Source: Clostridiales bacterium
GTDB lineage: Bacteria; Bacillota; Clostridia; Oscillospirales; CAG-272
Reading direction: 5' to 3'
Assembly: GCA_022793655.1 (NCBI GenBank)
Contig: JAAWDG010000014.1
Location: 160,636-224,635, forward strand
Length of the DNA: 64,000 nt
Part shown: piece after piece, positions 9,862 through 18,426 of the stretch
Layout of the letters: each line of letters opens with the position of its first letter
How positions within the stretch are numbered: position 1 is the first letter of the stretch
Notes under the pieces: model-generated
Told to the model about the DNA's origin: nothing
Seen by the model: the letters and a program-made list of their open reading frames with translations, nothing else
Databases searched by the model: none
Made by a program: the position numbers and the translations under genes

Positions 9862-10059
9862 TTAATTCCAACCGCATCTGCAGCGGTTCTGACTGCATCC
9901 GCAGCGATTTTGGTTGCGCTCACAGCGGCTTTGGCCGCATCCGCAGCGGCTTTGACCGCATCCGCAGCGGCTTTGACCGCATCCACAGCGGCTTTGGCTG
10001 CGACCGCAGCGGTTCTGGCTGCAACGGCAGCGGTTATGACATAAACAGTTACAAATCAT
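9862..10059 (-). CDS. Cysteine-rich heptad-repeat miniprotein, function unknown
   Basis: The product is 65 aa with 17 cysteines. After MICNCLCH it is built from eight copies of a 7-residue repeat with consensus (S/N)RCGCGQ, ending RCGWN. The minus strand is preferred over the repetitive plus-strand reading because AAGGAAGGTG lies 6 bases before the ATG and a -10/-35 pair (TATAAT, TTCACC, spacer 17) lies at 10092-10120. The spaced Cys with Arg and Gly suggest metal binding, disulfide cross-linking (for example a coat or wall protein) or a peptide precursor; the sequence does not decide. No export signal is visible. I know of no named family that fits. Confidence 0.6.
   Translation of the reverse strand: MICNCLCHNRCRCSQNRCGRSQSRCGCGQSRCGCGQSRCGCGQSRCERNQNRCGCSQNRCRCGWN
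9880..10035 (-). repeat. 21-bp in-frame tandem repeat
   Basis: About seven to eight units of 21 bp (plus-strand core GCATCCGCAGCGGCTTTGAC) encode the heptads of the Cys-rich miniprotein. The three middle units are nearly identical, the outer ones diverged, as in slippage-prone arrays. Confidence 0.85.
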
Positions 10060-10091
10060 TTTTTTTCACCTTCCTTATCGACTGTATTCTT

Positions 10092-10120
10092 ATTATATGA
10101 TGGCCTTGTGAAAAGGTGAA
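10092..10120 (-). promoter_or_regulatory. Predicted promoter of the Cys-rich miniprotein gene
   Basis: On the minus strand: TTCACC, 17-nt spacer, TATAAT, about 32 bases upstream of the ATG. Confidence 0.55.
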
Positions 10121-10159
10121 AAGGGCATACTACGATCATAAGGAAAAAGACATAGAAGT

Positions 10160-10189
10160 AAAAAAGACAGCGAAAAAGCTGTCTTTTTT
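10160..10189 (-). terminator. Terminator of the GH20 gene
   Basis: AAAAAAGACAGC (10160-10171) pairs with GCTGTCTTTTTT (10178-10189). On the minus strand it lies 10 bases after the GH20 stop and ends in six T. Confidence 0.85.
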
Positions 10190-10199
10190 ACTATGTTTT

Positions 10200-12068
10200 T
10201 TAATATAATGTGCTGCCGGTGGCGATATCTGAAAATTTGAAGACATCCAAATAAGCAGTCTCGCGCGGCTGATCATAACAATAGAAATCAAGCATTGGCT
10301 GTTCGACTTCTTCGATTTTGTCGTATTTGCCGGCGCAATAATCTTTCAGTCTCTGTGCTGCCGAGCGTAAACGTTCTTTGGCGCCGCCCATGTAAATTTC
10401 TTGCACATCAAAGCCAAAGGTTTTGTTCTCATAGTACCATTGTTCGCGGAAGGCGTCTTCATATAATTCAAACCGACGCAGAATTTCAGGAATGCGCTCA
10501 TTGGCAATGGAAAGCAGGGCTTCTTTATCGCCTGCCTTATATGCTTTGCGAATGTCGAGCGAAAGGGTCGCTTTCTTTTCTAATACTGAGCAAAGCAGTC
10601 CAAGAGAACGGAACATATAGCCTAAACGCTCATGATCGGCATGAGCCATCAGCTTTTTGGTGTACTTTTCATAATTGGCCGGATCCTGCTCGTTTACATG
10701 CAGGTCCATAATGCCCCCTAATGGATCATTAAACAGCAGGTATTTGCACTGTGCTGTGGGAGCCGGTGTTTCGGGGTTGTAGTTCACGCCGTGGTTGGGG
10801 CAATCTAAGGTTAAAAAGTCTTCTAAAGAGAGGCCGTATAACTCTTTTAAGCGCTGATCCAGCCAGTCGTTTGTTACATCGTCATGATAGCAATATTCCG
10901 CAAACTGCAAAAGCGCTGGTATAACAGAGAACTGCGAGGCCTCGCCGCCTTTATCCCCCCAACCGGTTGTAAATACGATTTTGACCTTGTGCTTTTTGCA
11001 CATTCTTAAGTGGCCGGCACCGTTTTTTAGTGAGAGCGCGTTGTTGGGTGCCTGGCCGATCCATTTCCAAGCGCCGCCGGCAAAGGCGAATTCGCCGCCA
11101 AACTGTTTGTGGCATTCCATCATATTGTCGGCCGTAGCTTCGTTGCTGTAATAGTCCCAGTAAATCGGAATCACTTCTTTTGGCTTCGCATTGACAGATT
11201 CTTCGCTTAAACGTTCGGTTGCTGTGTAGTATGGGCCGCCGAGCTGGGCACGGAAGAACATGTCGCTCCACATCATTGTCGTAAAGCCGTATCGTTTTGC
11301 AATTTCTAACACTTTATCTAAGTGCATGTGCATCAGTTTGGTAACTTCTTTTTTCTCACCGGTTTGGGTGAGGTATTGTCCTCTGCCCATGTTGTGCGCT
11401 TCGTCAAGACCTAAATTAATGCGGCGGCTGGTAAAGCATTCAGCGCATGTTTTTAACATAGCGTCAATCAGTTCATAGGTTTTAGGATCGTTAATGTTCA
11501 AAATATCGTCGATATCGCGAATTGCCTCAAACGTAAGCCATCTGAATATGGCGTTCAAATGAGCAAGAACCTGAATGCAAGGGATCAATTCCATACCGAG
11601 CGAAAGCGCATATGCGTCTAATTCTTTCAGTTCCGCTTTAGTAAAGCGGCCGCGCATATGGCCGAAATAAGGGTATTCTGTGATTTCATAAGTGTCTTCG
11701 GTATACAGCATCATGGCATTGTAGCCCATAACCGATAAATGACGCATAAGCCGTTTAGCGCCGTCAATGCTGAGCACAGCGTTTCGGGAACAGTCGGGCA
11801 TGTAGCCGAGCGTGTCGAAAGCGGCCTCTTCGGTCAGCGTTTCCTGGTCGGATTCATAAAAAGCAGACAAACGGCCAAGTGCTCTTGTGAAATCAGAGAT
11901 TTTGCCGTATTCGATTTTTACACCGTTGTTTTCTTTGACTAAGCGCAGTCCTTTGTCTGTTTTTTCAGACCATACAGGAATATCACCGCCTGTTTGCACG
12001 CCGGTTTCGACCGATAACTCATTGATAAGATAAGTAAGTTCCTTATCGCCATTCCATTGAATTTGCAT
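10200..12068 (-). CDS. GH20 family beta-N-acetylhexosaminidase (GH20C-like)
   Basis: Predicted exo-hydrolase removing terminal GlcNAc or GalNAc from glycans. The 622 aa protein has an N-terminal alpha/beta domain followed by a TIM barrel with LGYMPDCSRNAVLSIDGAKRL at the barrel entry and the GH20 catalytic Asp-Glu pair in INLGLDEAHNMG (about 218-229). Length and architecture fit the intracellular GH20C group; no signal peptide is seen, so the enzyme is probably cytoplasmic and acts on imported oligosaccharides. The ATG at 12068 is chosen over one at 12095 because AAAGGATG lies 8 bases upstream of it. It is monocistronic; a perfect 18-bp palindrome lies in its leader, suggesting a sugar-responsive repressor not encoded nearby. 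Confidence 0.88.
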   Translation of the reverse strand: MQIQWNGDKELTYLINELSVETGVQTGGDIPVWSEKTDKGLRLVKENNGVKIEYGKISDFTRALGRLSAFYESDQETLTEEAAFDTLGYMPDCSRNAVLSIDGAKRLMRHLSVMGYNAMMLYTEDTYEITEYPYFGHMRGRFTKAELKELDAYALSLGMELIPCIQVLAHLNAIFRWLTFEAIRDIDDILNINDPKTYELIDAMLKTCAECFTSRRINLGLDEAHNMGRGQYLTQTGEKKEVTKLMHMHLDKVLEIAKRYGFTTMMWSDMFFRAQLGGPYYTATERLSEESVNAKPKEVIPIYWDYYSNEATADNMMECHKQFGGEFAFAGGAWKWIGQAPNNALSLKNGAGHLRMCKKHKVKIVFTTGWGDKGGEASQFSVIPALLQFAEYCYHDDVTNDWLDQRLKELYGLSLEDFLTLDCPNHGVNYNPETPAPTAQCKYLLFNDPLGGIMDLHVNEQDPANYEKYTKKLMAHADHERLGYMFRSLGLLCSVLEKKATLSLDIRKAYKAGDKEALLSIANERIPEILRRFELYEDAFREQWYYENKTFGFDVQEIYMGGAKERLRSAAQRLKDYCAGKYDKIEEVEQPMLDFYCYDQPRETAYLDVFKFSDIATGSTLY

Positions 12069-12154
12069 GTTGTTTTCATCCTTTCGGCTCGGCAAGCTGG
12101 TATGATATCTTTTTAGATTTAAGACCAGAAAATTGGCCGTTGCAAGCTGCTGCA

Positions 12155-12172
12155 GTTTATGATATCATAAAC
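12155..12172. promoter_or_regulatory. Perfect 18-bp palindrome, candidate operator for the GH20 gene
   Basis: GTTTATGATATCATAAAC reads the same on both strands. It lies about 85 bases upstream of the GH20 start, just downstream of its likely transcription start. A partial copy, TATGATATC, sits at 12101-12109. Confidence 0.6.
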
Positions 12173-12211
12173 AAGATCTTACCGATCATATTTTCATGTT
12201 GATTTGGTGCC

Positions 12212-12240
12212 ATGTTACCATAATTTATGCCTATCGTCAA
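12212..12240 (-). promoter_or_regulatory. Predicted promoter of the GH20 gene
   Basis: Minus strand: TTGACG, 17-nt spacer, TAACAT. Transcription would start near 12205, with the palindrome at about +33 to +50. Confidence 0.5.
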
Positions 12241-12281
12241 TATAAATTTGGTAAATTGCCGAAAATAATTAAGGAGAAAAA

Positions 12282-13133
12282 ATGCAGCTTACAAATCCTT
12301 CTGAAATTAAACGAATTATGGATAAGCACGGGCTTGTATTCAAGAAAAAATTTGGGCAGAATTTTTTGATCAATGCGGCCATTCCTGAACGGATTGCTGA
12401 GGCAGGTGCAGGGGAATATACTCTGGAAATCGGGCCGGGGATTGGCACGCTGACAAAAGAACTGGCACTTCGTTCAAAGAAGGTGGTGGCTGTTGAAATT
12501 GATGCGGGGCTGATTCCCGTTCTGTCAGAAACACTGGACGCTTTTCCTCATGTCAAAGTGATTGAAGATGATATTTTAAAAGTAGATTTAAAAACGCTTG
12601 TCAAACGCGAGTTCGCCTCGGGACGTGTGAGTGTTTGTGCTAACTTGCCTTATTATATTACGACGCCTGTGCTGATGCATTTGTTAGAAAGCGGCGTTCC
12701 CTTTGCTTCGATTACCGTGTTAGTGCAAAAAGAGGTAGCTGATCGGATTTGTGCGCCGGCTGGCAGTTCAGATTATGGGGCTATTTCCGCCGTGGTTGCA
12801 TACTATGGCCGGGCCGAAAAGCTGTTTCGGGTTTCCGCCGGTTCGTTTGTGCCAGCGCCTAAGGTCGATTCTACCGTGATGAAGCTGACCCTATATGATC
12901 ATCCGCCAGTCGAGACAGTGTCGGAAGAAAGGCTGTTTCAGATCATTAAAAGTGCTTTTGGAAAACGACGCAAAACGCTGGTGAATGCGCTTAGCGGGGA
13001 TTTTTCTCATATAGGCAGAGACAGGATAGAGCAAATTATTGAGAGCAGCGGTTTTGATAGCCGGGTACGTGGAGAGAAATTAAGTATTGAAGATTTTGCC
13101 TACCTTGAGCGGGAATTTGCGAAAATAAATTGA
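12282..13133 (+). CDS. rsmA: 16S rRNA dimethyladenosine transferase
   Basis: RsmA (KsgA) dimethylates two adjacent adenines near the 3' end of 16S rRNA during 30S maturation. The 283 aa protein has KKKFGQNFLI (about 22-31), SAM motif LEIGPGIGTLT (about 49-59), and the catalytic NLPYYITTP motif (about 120-128). AAGGAG precedes the ATG by 6 bases. It is divergent from the GH20 gene and followed by the pckG promoter, so it is likely its own unit. Confidence 0.97.
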   Translation: MQLTNPSEIKRIMDKHGLVFKKKFGQNFLINAAIPERIAEAGAGEYTLEIGPGIGTLTKELALRSKKVVAVEIDAGLIPVLSETLDAFPHVKVIEDDILKVDLKTLVKREFASGRVSVCANLPYYITTPVLMHLLESGVPFASITVLVQKEVADRICAPAGSSDYGAISAVVAYYGRAEKLFRVSAGSFVPAPKVDSTVMKLTLYDHPPVETVSEERLFQIIKSAFGKRRKTLVNALSGDFSHIGRDRIEQIIESSGFDSRVRGEKLSIEDFAYLEREFAKIN

Positions 13134-13161
13134 AAAATTTGTTAAAATAATCACAGGTCTC

Positions 13162-13190
13162 TTGCAGTTTTGTGCTAATAAAGGTATAAT
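13162..13190 (+). promoter_or_regulatory. Predicted promoter of pckG
   Basis: TTGCAG (13162-13167), 17-nt spacer, TATAAT (13185-13190), 55 bases before the start. Confidence 0.7.
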
Positions 13191-13245
13191 GTATCCTGGA
13201 GCACGATGTAAATGATAATAAAAACTATATTAATGGAGGAAAAAT

Positions 13246-15030
13246 ATGACAAAGTGTGTCAACAAACATGTAAATGCATGGATTGATGAAATGGCCGCTA
13301 TGACAAAGCCAGATCAAATTGTCTGGATTGACGGCAGTGAGGAGCAGGCACAAAAGCTGCGGGATGAGGCATGTTCTACTGGTGAAATCATCAAGTTGAA
13401 TCAAGAACTTCTGCCGAATTGCTATCTGCACAGAACCGCAGTCAATGATGTAGCCCGTGTAGAAGGCAGAACCTTTATCTGTACCTCAAAGAAAGAGGAC
13501 GCCGGCAATATCAATAACTGGATGGAGCCGCAAGAGTGCTATAACAAGCTTTCTAAGCTGTTTGAAGGCTCGATGAAGGGCAGAACCATGTACGTAATTC
13601 CTTATTCCATGGGCGTTGTCGGTTCTGATTTTGCTAAAATTGGTATTGAGCTTACCGATTCGATTTACGTATGTCTGAATATGCTGATTATGACTCGCGT
13701 GGGCGATCATGTGTTAGAAGCGCTTGGCGATTCGGCTGATTTCGTTAAGGGACTTCACGCAAGAGCTGATGTAGATGAAGAAAATCGCTATATCTGCCAT
13801 TTCCCTGAGGATAATACCATTTGGAGCGTGAACTCTGGATACGGTGGAAACGTTTTGCTTGGCAAGAAGTGTTTTGCACTGCGTATTGCTTCTTATCTGG
13901 GCCGCAAAGAGGGCTGGATGGCTGAGCATATGCTGATTCTTGGCTTAGAGGATCCTACCGGCGATATTAAATATATTGCGGCTGCTTTCCCATCTGCTTG
14001 TGGTAAAACTAACTTAGCCATGCTGATTCCGCCGGAATATTACAGAAATAAAGGCTATAAGGTTTGGTGCGTAGGCGATGATATCGCTTGGCTGCGAGTT
14101 GGACCGGACGGCAGATTGTGGGCCGTTAACCCTGAGAATGGATTCTTTGGTGTTGCACCTGGAACAAATGATAAATCCAACCCCAATGCACTGGCTACCA
14201 CCAGAAGAGACACTATCTTCACCAATGTTGTGCATGATCTTGACAACAATACTGTTTGGTGGGAGGGCTTAGATGATAACCCACCGGCCAATGCGATTGA
14301 CTGGAAAGGCAATCCGTGGGATTATAAAAAATATGACAAAAAAGACAAGAGCACCTGCGGCGCGCATCCGAACTCTCGTTTTACAGCGTTGGCTAAGAAT
14401 TGCCCCTGCATTTCGAGCGAGTTTGATTCGCAAACCGGTGTGCCGATTTCGGCAATTGTCTTTGGCGGCCGCCGTGCTAAAACAGCACCGCTGGTTTACC
14501 AGTCAAGAGATTGGCAGAATGGTACCTTTGTTGGTTCTATCATGGCTTCTGAAACAACTGCAGCTGCTTCGGGTGCAGTCGGCGTAGTACGCCGCGATCC
14601 GATGGCGATGAGACCGTTTGTCGGTTATGATATGGGCGACTATTTCCAGCACTGGCTGAATATGGGTAAGAAGATTCCGAACCCGCCGAAAATTTTCCAT
14701 GTAAACTGGTTTAGAACCGATGAAGAAGGCAGATTCATTTGGCCTGGCTTCGGTGACAACATGAGAGTACTTATGTGGATTTTGGCTCGCTGTGAAAATA
14801 AAGTTGACGCTGTGGATACAGCTATTGGCTTTGTTCCGAAAGCAGAGGATATCAATATTGAGGGACTTGATATTGATTTAGATACCATGAAAGAGCTGCT
14901 GCGGGTAGATACACAAAGCTGGAAAGAGGATGTAGAGAACATCAAAGCCTTCTATAAAGAAATTGGCGATAGAGTACCGCAGGAACTGTATGGCGAATTA
15001 GCGAAATTAGAAGAAAATTTGAGTAAATAA
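13246..15030 (+). CDS. pckG: Phosphoenolpyruvate carboxykinase (GTP)
   Basis: Interconverts oxaloacetate + GTP with PEP + CO2 + GDP in the cytoplasm. In fermenting clostridia it may run toward oxaloacetate. The 594 aa protein matches the GTP-dependent class: kinase-1a P-loop FPSACGKTNLAM (about 247-258), kinase-2 VGDDIAWL, the RRDTIFTNV region, and the guanine-site region near FHVNWFRTDEEGRFIWPGFG. The length is typical. GGAGG precedes the ATG. It has its own promoter and terminator and is monocistronic. Confidence 0.97.
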   Translation: MTKCVNKHVNAWIDEMAAMTKPDQIVWIDGSEEQAQKLRDEACSTGEIIKLNQELLPNCYLHRTAVNDVARVEGRTFICTSKKEDAGNINNWMEPQECYNKLSKLFEGSMKGRTMYVIPYSMGVVGSDFAKIGIELTDSIYVCLNMLIMTRVGDHVLEALGDSADFVKGLHARADVDEENRYICHFPEDNTIWSVNSGYGGNVLLGKKCFALRIASYLGRKEGWMAEHMLILGLEDPTGDIKYIAAAFPSACGKTNLAMLIPPEYYRNKGYKVWCVGDDIAWLRVGPDGRLWAVNPENGFFGVAPGTNDKSNPNALATTRRDTIFTNVVHDLDNNTVWWEGLDDNPPANAIDWKGNPWDYKKYDKKDKSTCGAHPNSRFTALAKNCPCISSEFDSQTGVPISAIVFGGRRAKTAPLVYQSRDWQNGTFVGSIMASETTAAASGAVGVVRRDPMAMRPFVGYDMGDYFQHWLNMGKKIPNPPKIFHVNWFRTDEEGRFIWPGFGDNMRVLMWILARCENKVDAVDTAIGFVPKAEDINIEGLDIDLDTMKELLRVDTQSWKEDVENIKAFYKEIGDRVPQELYGELAKLEENLSK

Positions 15031-15039
15031 TGAATCAAA

Positions 15040-15068
15040 GAGAGGCGGCCTTAGGACGCCTCTTTTTT
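15040..15068 (+). terminator. Terminator of pckG
   Basis: AGAGGCG (15041-15047) pairs with CGCCTCT (15057-15063), followed by TTTTT. Confidence 0.8.
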
Positions 15069-15086
15069 GCAGATGGAGGTTTAATT

Positions 15087-15371
15087 ATGGTTAGACATGT
15101 GGTTATGTGGAAATTTAAAGAAGGGACCGAGAAAGAGGTCGAGCAGTTTTTGACCGGTCTTGCCGCCCTTGACGGCGTGATTGACGAGATTCGTTTTTCA
15201 CAGGTGGGCAGAAATGAGAATCCAGAGAATGACTATGACGCGGTGCTGATTGCCGATTTTGCGGATTTTGAGGCACTTGAGCGATATCAAAAAGACCCGC
15301 GGCATCAAGCTGTCGCAGCGATTTGTAAATCCATCCGACTAAGCCGAATCGCCGTTGATTTTGTTTTGTGA
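15087..15371 (+). CDS. Stress-responsive A/B barrel (Dabb) domain protein
   Basis: A 94 aa protein with the single Dabb fold, a dimeric ferredoxin-like alpha/beta barrel. Visible family features are the start VRHVVMWKFKEG and YDAVLIADFADFEALERYQKDPRH in the middle. Dabb proteins have been linked to stress or to small-molecule cyclisation in other organisms, but most bacterial copies have no assigned role. The ATG at 15087 is chosen because GGAGG lies just upstream and the pckG terminator precedes it; an in-frame ATG at 15030 overlaps the pckG stop and the terminator. Confidence 0.85.
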   Translation: MVRHVVMWKFKEGTEKEVEQFLTGLAALDGVIDEIRFSQVGRNENPENDYDAVLIADFADFEALERYQKDPRHQAVAAICKSIRLSRIAVDFVL

Positions 15372-15401
15372 AACAAATATGAAAATGTTTCGTGGGATTG
15401 G

Positions 15402-15430
15402 TTGACTTTGTATAGGAATGATGATACAAT
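15402..15430 (+). promoter_or_regulatory. Predicted promoter of the secreted-protein/DUF4091 operon
   Basis: TTGACT (15402-15407), 17-nt spacer, TACAAT (15425-15430), 30 bases before the start at 15461. Confidence 0.7.
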
Positions 15431-15460
15431 TAACCTAAATTTTTGAGGGAGGAATCGGAT

Positions 15461-16501
15461 ATGAAGAAGTGTTGGGCAATGCTTATCGCCGTCAGCCTTT
15501 GTATAAGCTGCATTTGCTGTGCAGGGATTCTTTCATCAGCTTTTGTTCGTGTAGAAGAGGGGTGGGTTACGCTGCCTCAATATGCCGAGACCGACGATAT
15601 GTTTATCGGTTGGCTGGCTATGGTGGGTATGACGCCTGTTTTGCTTCCGCCTGGTGCTGAGTATAAAGCACAGGGCGAAATGGTCTTTAAACCGATCAGT
15701 ATTTCTATGTATATGGAATCGGCTGGATCAATTCGCACAGAAAACCCAGCAGGCCTGCGTTTTACGACCAAAGTCGGCGCAAAAGGATATGGTACGCTGC
15801 AATCAGCAGGGGTAGCGTTTTCTTTTGGTACATTGATTGCCCCGACTGATTCGATTCCAGATGAATTTACGATCGCTGCCTTTGAGGCTGCCGGGAACCC
15901 TTATTTAAAGATAGAAACGAATGTTTGGCAGTCGTCAACCGAAAGCGAACGTACTTATACGGCCGTGCTTGCCGATCTATATGAATCCAATTATATGCGT
16001 TCTTTTTCGGCTGTGCCGTATCTTGAAATTGAATATTCGGATGGTTCGACCGGTGTTTTTTACGGCTCTTATGAGCCTTCTATGCATACAGCCTCTGTTT
16101 ACCCGCTGGCGGTCGATGCCCTGGCAAACGCGGCGGATTATACAGACGAGCAGCTAACTGTGTTTCAACAGTATTATGATGGTGTCGGTGTCGATATTCA
16201 ACTGCCGCCGGCGGTAGTAGGCGGAATGCCCGAAGAAGCCTTTTCGAATATAGACGGTGCAGCTTATGACGTGTCCACTGAATGGATGTGTCAGTTTGTC
16301 GACTCTATGCACGATTGGTTTCAAGACGATTGCGGTTATCAGGCAACTATTACCGTCACGCCAGCGCCAGGCGCCGTGTTTACTGAGAATACCAAATTGT
16401 TTTTTAATGGCGAACCCCTTTTAACAGGCTATACGCTCCAGGATGGAGCTTTAATAATAACACGACGATATGCCTTGGGCCATTATACCTGGGCTTATTA
16501 A
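15461..16501 (+). CDS. Predicted exported protein of unknown function
   Basis: The 346 aa protein begins MKKCWAMLIAVSLCISCICC, a signal peptide with several Cys; whether one is a lipobox is unclear. A middle segment with SAGSIRTENPAGLRFTTKV (about 82-100) resembles a domain seen, as I recall, in many uncharacterised clostridial surface proteins. The rest is rich in Tyr, Thr and acidic residues, as expected outside the cell. The ATG at 15461 is preceded by GGGAGG; a TTG at 15443 is less likely. The next gene starts 8 bases after the stop with its ribosome binding site overlapping this stop, so the two are co-transcribed. No function assigned. Confidence 0.75.
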   Translation: MKKCWAMLIAVSLCISCICCAGILSSAFVRVEEGWVTLPQYAETDDMFIGWLAMVGMTPVLLPPGAEYKAQGEMVFKPISISMYMESAGSIRTENPAGLRFTTKVGAKGYGTLQSAGVAFSFGTLIAPTDSIPDEFTIAAFEAAGNPYLKIETNVWQSSTESERTYTAVLADLYESNYMRSFSAVPYLEIEYSDGSTGVFYGSYEPSMHTASVYPLAVDALANAADYTDEQLTVFQQYYDGVGVDIQLPPAVVGGMPEEAFSNIDGAAYDVSTEWMCQFVDSMHDWFQDDCGYQATITVTPAPGAVFTENTKLFFNGEPLLTGYTLQDGALIITRRYALGHYTWAY

Positions 16502-16509
16502 GGAGGTTT

Positions 16510-18183
16510 ATGATGCGTGAGACGCTCAGTGTGAAGTTTATTTCTTCACTGGAAAAATGTTTTTTAGATGAAAAGTTTGAAGACAAACCGGCGTTAAAAT
16601 CGATTTCTATGCTCAATAATGAGCATCTTTCGGTGCAGTATTTGATGTATGAATCGGATTTGTCGGTACAGACCAAATTGGTTTGTAAAGTCAAAGTGGT
16701 TTCTGATTTAGCCGATTGCATTACTTTGCGTGGGGTAGAGCAGGTTAATGTATCCATGCCGGCTACAACAGGCTGGAATGATGATAACTATCTGCGCAAA
16801 ACACCTGGTTTGTATCCGGATCTTCTGACCCCTTTGCGGTATGATGGCTGCGCGCTGGCATCTGTGAGAGAACTGCGCTGTTTGTGGGTGGATATTCGTC
16901 CGAATGGCAAATACCCCGCCGGCAAATATCCGGTTACCATTGAACTATATGATGAACAAGGGCAGACGCTGTATGCCTCGGCTTCATTAGAGGTTGAAAT
17001 TATCGGCGCTGCTTTACCCGAGCAGAAGCTGATTTATACCCAATGGTTCTATGCAGATACCTTGGCTGTGTATTATAATGTAGAGATGTTTTCAGAGCGC
17101 CACTGGGAGATTATTGAGAATTATATTAAAGCAGCGGTAGACGGCGGTATTAATGCGATTTTGACACCGATTTTAACTCCGCCTCTTGATACAAAAGTCG
17201 GGGGTGAGCGCCCTACCAATCAGTTGGTTGATATTTATGTCAATAACGGTGTATACTCCTTTGGTTTTGATAAATTAGACCGTTGGATTGATCTTTTGCT
17301 GAAATATAATGTAAAGATCATTGAGATGAGCCACCTGTTTACCCAATGGGGGGCGAAGCATGCGCCGAAAGTAATTGCTACCGTAGACGGTGTGACTAAA
17401 AAAATATTTGGTTGGGAAACCGATGCACGCAGTGACGAATACGGCGATTTCTTAGTGACGTTTTTAAAGGCTCTTCTTGCCTACTTAAAAGAAAAAGGCG
17501 TCGACCAGATGTGCTGTTACCATATTTCAGACGAGCCGCATTTAGATCATCTTGAAAGCTATATAGCGGCTAAAAGCAAGGTGCAGGAGGTTTTAAAGGA
17601 CTATCCCATTATCGATGCATTGTCTGATATTGATTTTTATAAAACTGGTGCGGTGGAGCATCCTGTACCCGGCAACAATACCGTAGAGGCGTTTATCGAG
17701 GAAAAGGTTGAACATTTATGGACTTATTATTGCTGTTCACAGGCTGTCGATGTTTCCAATCGCTTTGTAGCAATGCCGTCGGCACGCAACCGGATTATCA
17801 GTACTCAGTTCTATAAATACGATATTGAGGGCTTTTTGCACTGGGGTTTTAATTTCTACTTTAATCGGTTCTCAGATTCGTTGGTGAATCCATATCAAGA
17901 TGCATCAGGCGACTATTTTGTGCCGGCGGGCGACGCATTCAGCGTTTATCCGAAAGCAGACGGAACCGCGCTTGATACCATTCATTTCCTTGTGTTTAAG
18001 CATGCGATTGAAGATTTGCGTGCTATGGAACTTTGCGAGTCTCTTTATGATAAGGACTATGTAATGGAGTTGATTGAAGGTGATCTGTATGAAAAAATTA
18101 CCTTTACAAAATATCCAAAGGATGCAGAGTATTTGCTAACCTTGCGCGAAAAACTCAATGCGGCTATCAAGGCGAAGTTATAA
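16510..18183 (+). CDS. DUF4091 / GH123-like glycoside hydrolase candidate
   Basis: The 557 aa protein has a beta-rich N-terminal part (about 1-165) and a TIM-barrel-like C-terminal part ending in the DUF4091 region. In GH123 a conserved Asp-Glu pair is catalytic; here HISDEPHLDH (about 343-352) supplies such a pair. GH123 enzymes are beta-N-acetylgalactosaminidases, but DUF4091 relatives are mostly untested, so the substrate is not assigned. AAGGAGG overlaps the stop of the preceding exported protein. No signal peptide is visible, so it looks cytoplasmic while its partner is exported. A terminator follows. Confidence 0.75.
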   Translation: MMRETLSVKFISSLEKCFLDEKFEDKPALKSISMLNNEHLSVQYLMYESDLSVQTKLVCKVKVVSDLADCITLRGVEQVNVSMPATTGWNDDNYLRKTPGLYPDLLTPLRYDGCALASVRELRCLWVDIRPNGKYPAGKYPVTIELYDEQGQTLYASASLEVEIIGAALPEQKLIYTQWFYADTLAVYYNVEMFSERHWEIIENYIKAAVDGGINAILTPILTPPLDTKVGGERPTNQLVDIYVNNGVYSFGFDKLDRWIDLLLKYNVKIIEMSHLFTQWGAKHAPKVIATVDGVTKKIFGWETDARSDEYGDFLVTFLKALLAYLKEKGVDQMCCYHISDEPHLDHLESYIAAKSKVQEVLKDYPIIDALSDIDFYKTGAVEHPVPGNNTVEAFIEEKVEHLWTYYCCSQAVDVSNRFVAMPSARNRIISTQFYKYDIEGFLHWGFNFYFNRFSDSLVNPYQDASGDYFVPAGDAFSVYPKADGTALDTIHFLVFKHAIEDLRAMELCESLYDKDYVMELIEGDLYEKITFTKYPKDAEYLLTLREKLNAAIKAKL

Positions 18184-18213
18184 TAGAAACATGGGTGATT
18201 TGAAAGTTTAAAA

Positions 18214-18260
18214 TAAACAAGTGATGCGGGTCGCAAATGCGGCCCGCATCGTTTGTTTGT
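18214..18260 (+). terminator. Terminator after the DUF4091 gene
   Basis: GATGCGGGTCGC (18223-18234) pairs with GCGGCCCGCATC (18239-18250) around AAAT, followed by GTTTGTTTGT. Confidence 0.8.
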
Positions 18261-18361
18261 GTCGATATTGATTAAATACGTTTTGTTATTCAGTGTTAAA
18301 TTTTTACTTTTATATGCTAAAAAATTAACATCATTACGTAAATGTGGAAGCAAGTGTTCTG

Positions 18362-18390
18362 TTGACTTTTGTCGCAAAAAATGATATGAT
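18362..18390 (+). promoter_or_regulatory. Predicted promoter of the CobW/activase operon
   Basis: TTGACT (18362-18367), 17-nt spacer, TATGAT (18385-18390), 36 bases before the first gene. Confidence 0.7.
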
Positions 18391-18426
18391 GACTTATTGA
18401 AAACAAAAGGAAAAGAGTGAGTTTAG

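Noticed and set aside
9813-10100. Plus-strand repetitive reading frame opposite the Cys-rich gene
   Set aside because: It starts inside a terminator hairpin with no ribosome binding site or promoter, while the minus frame has both.
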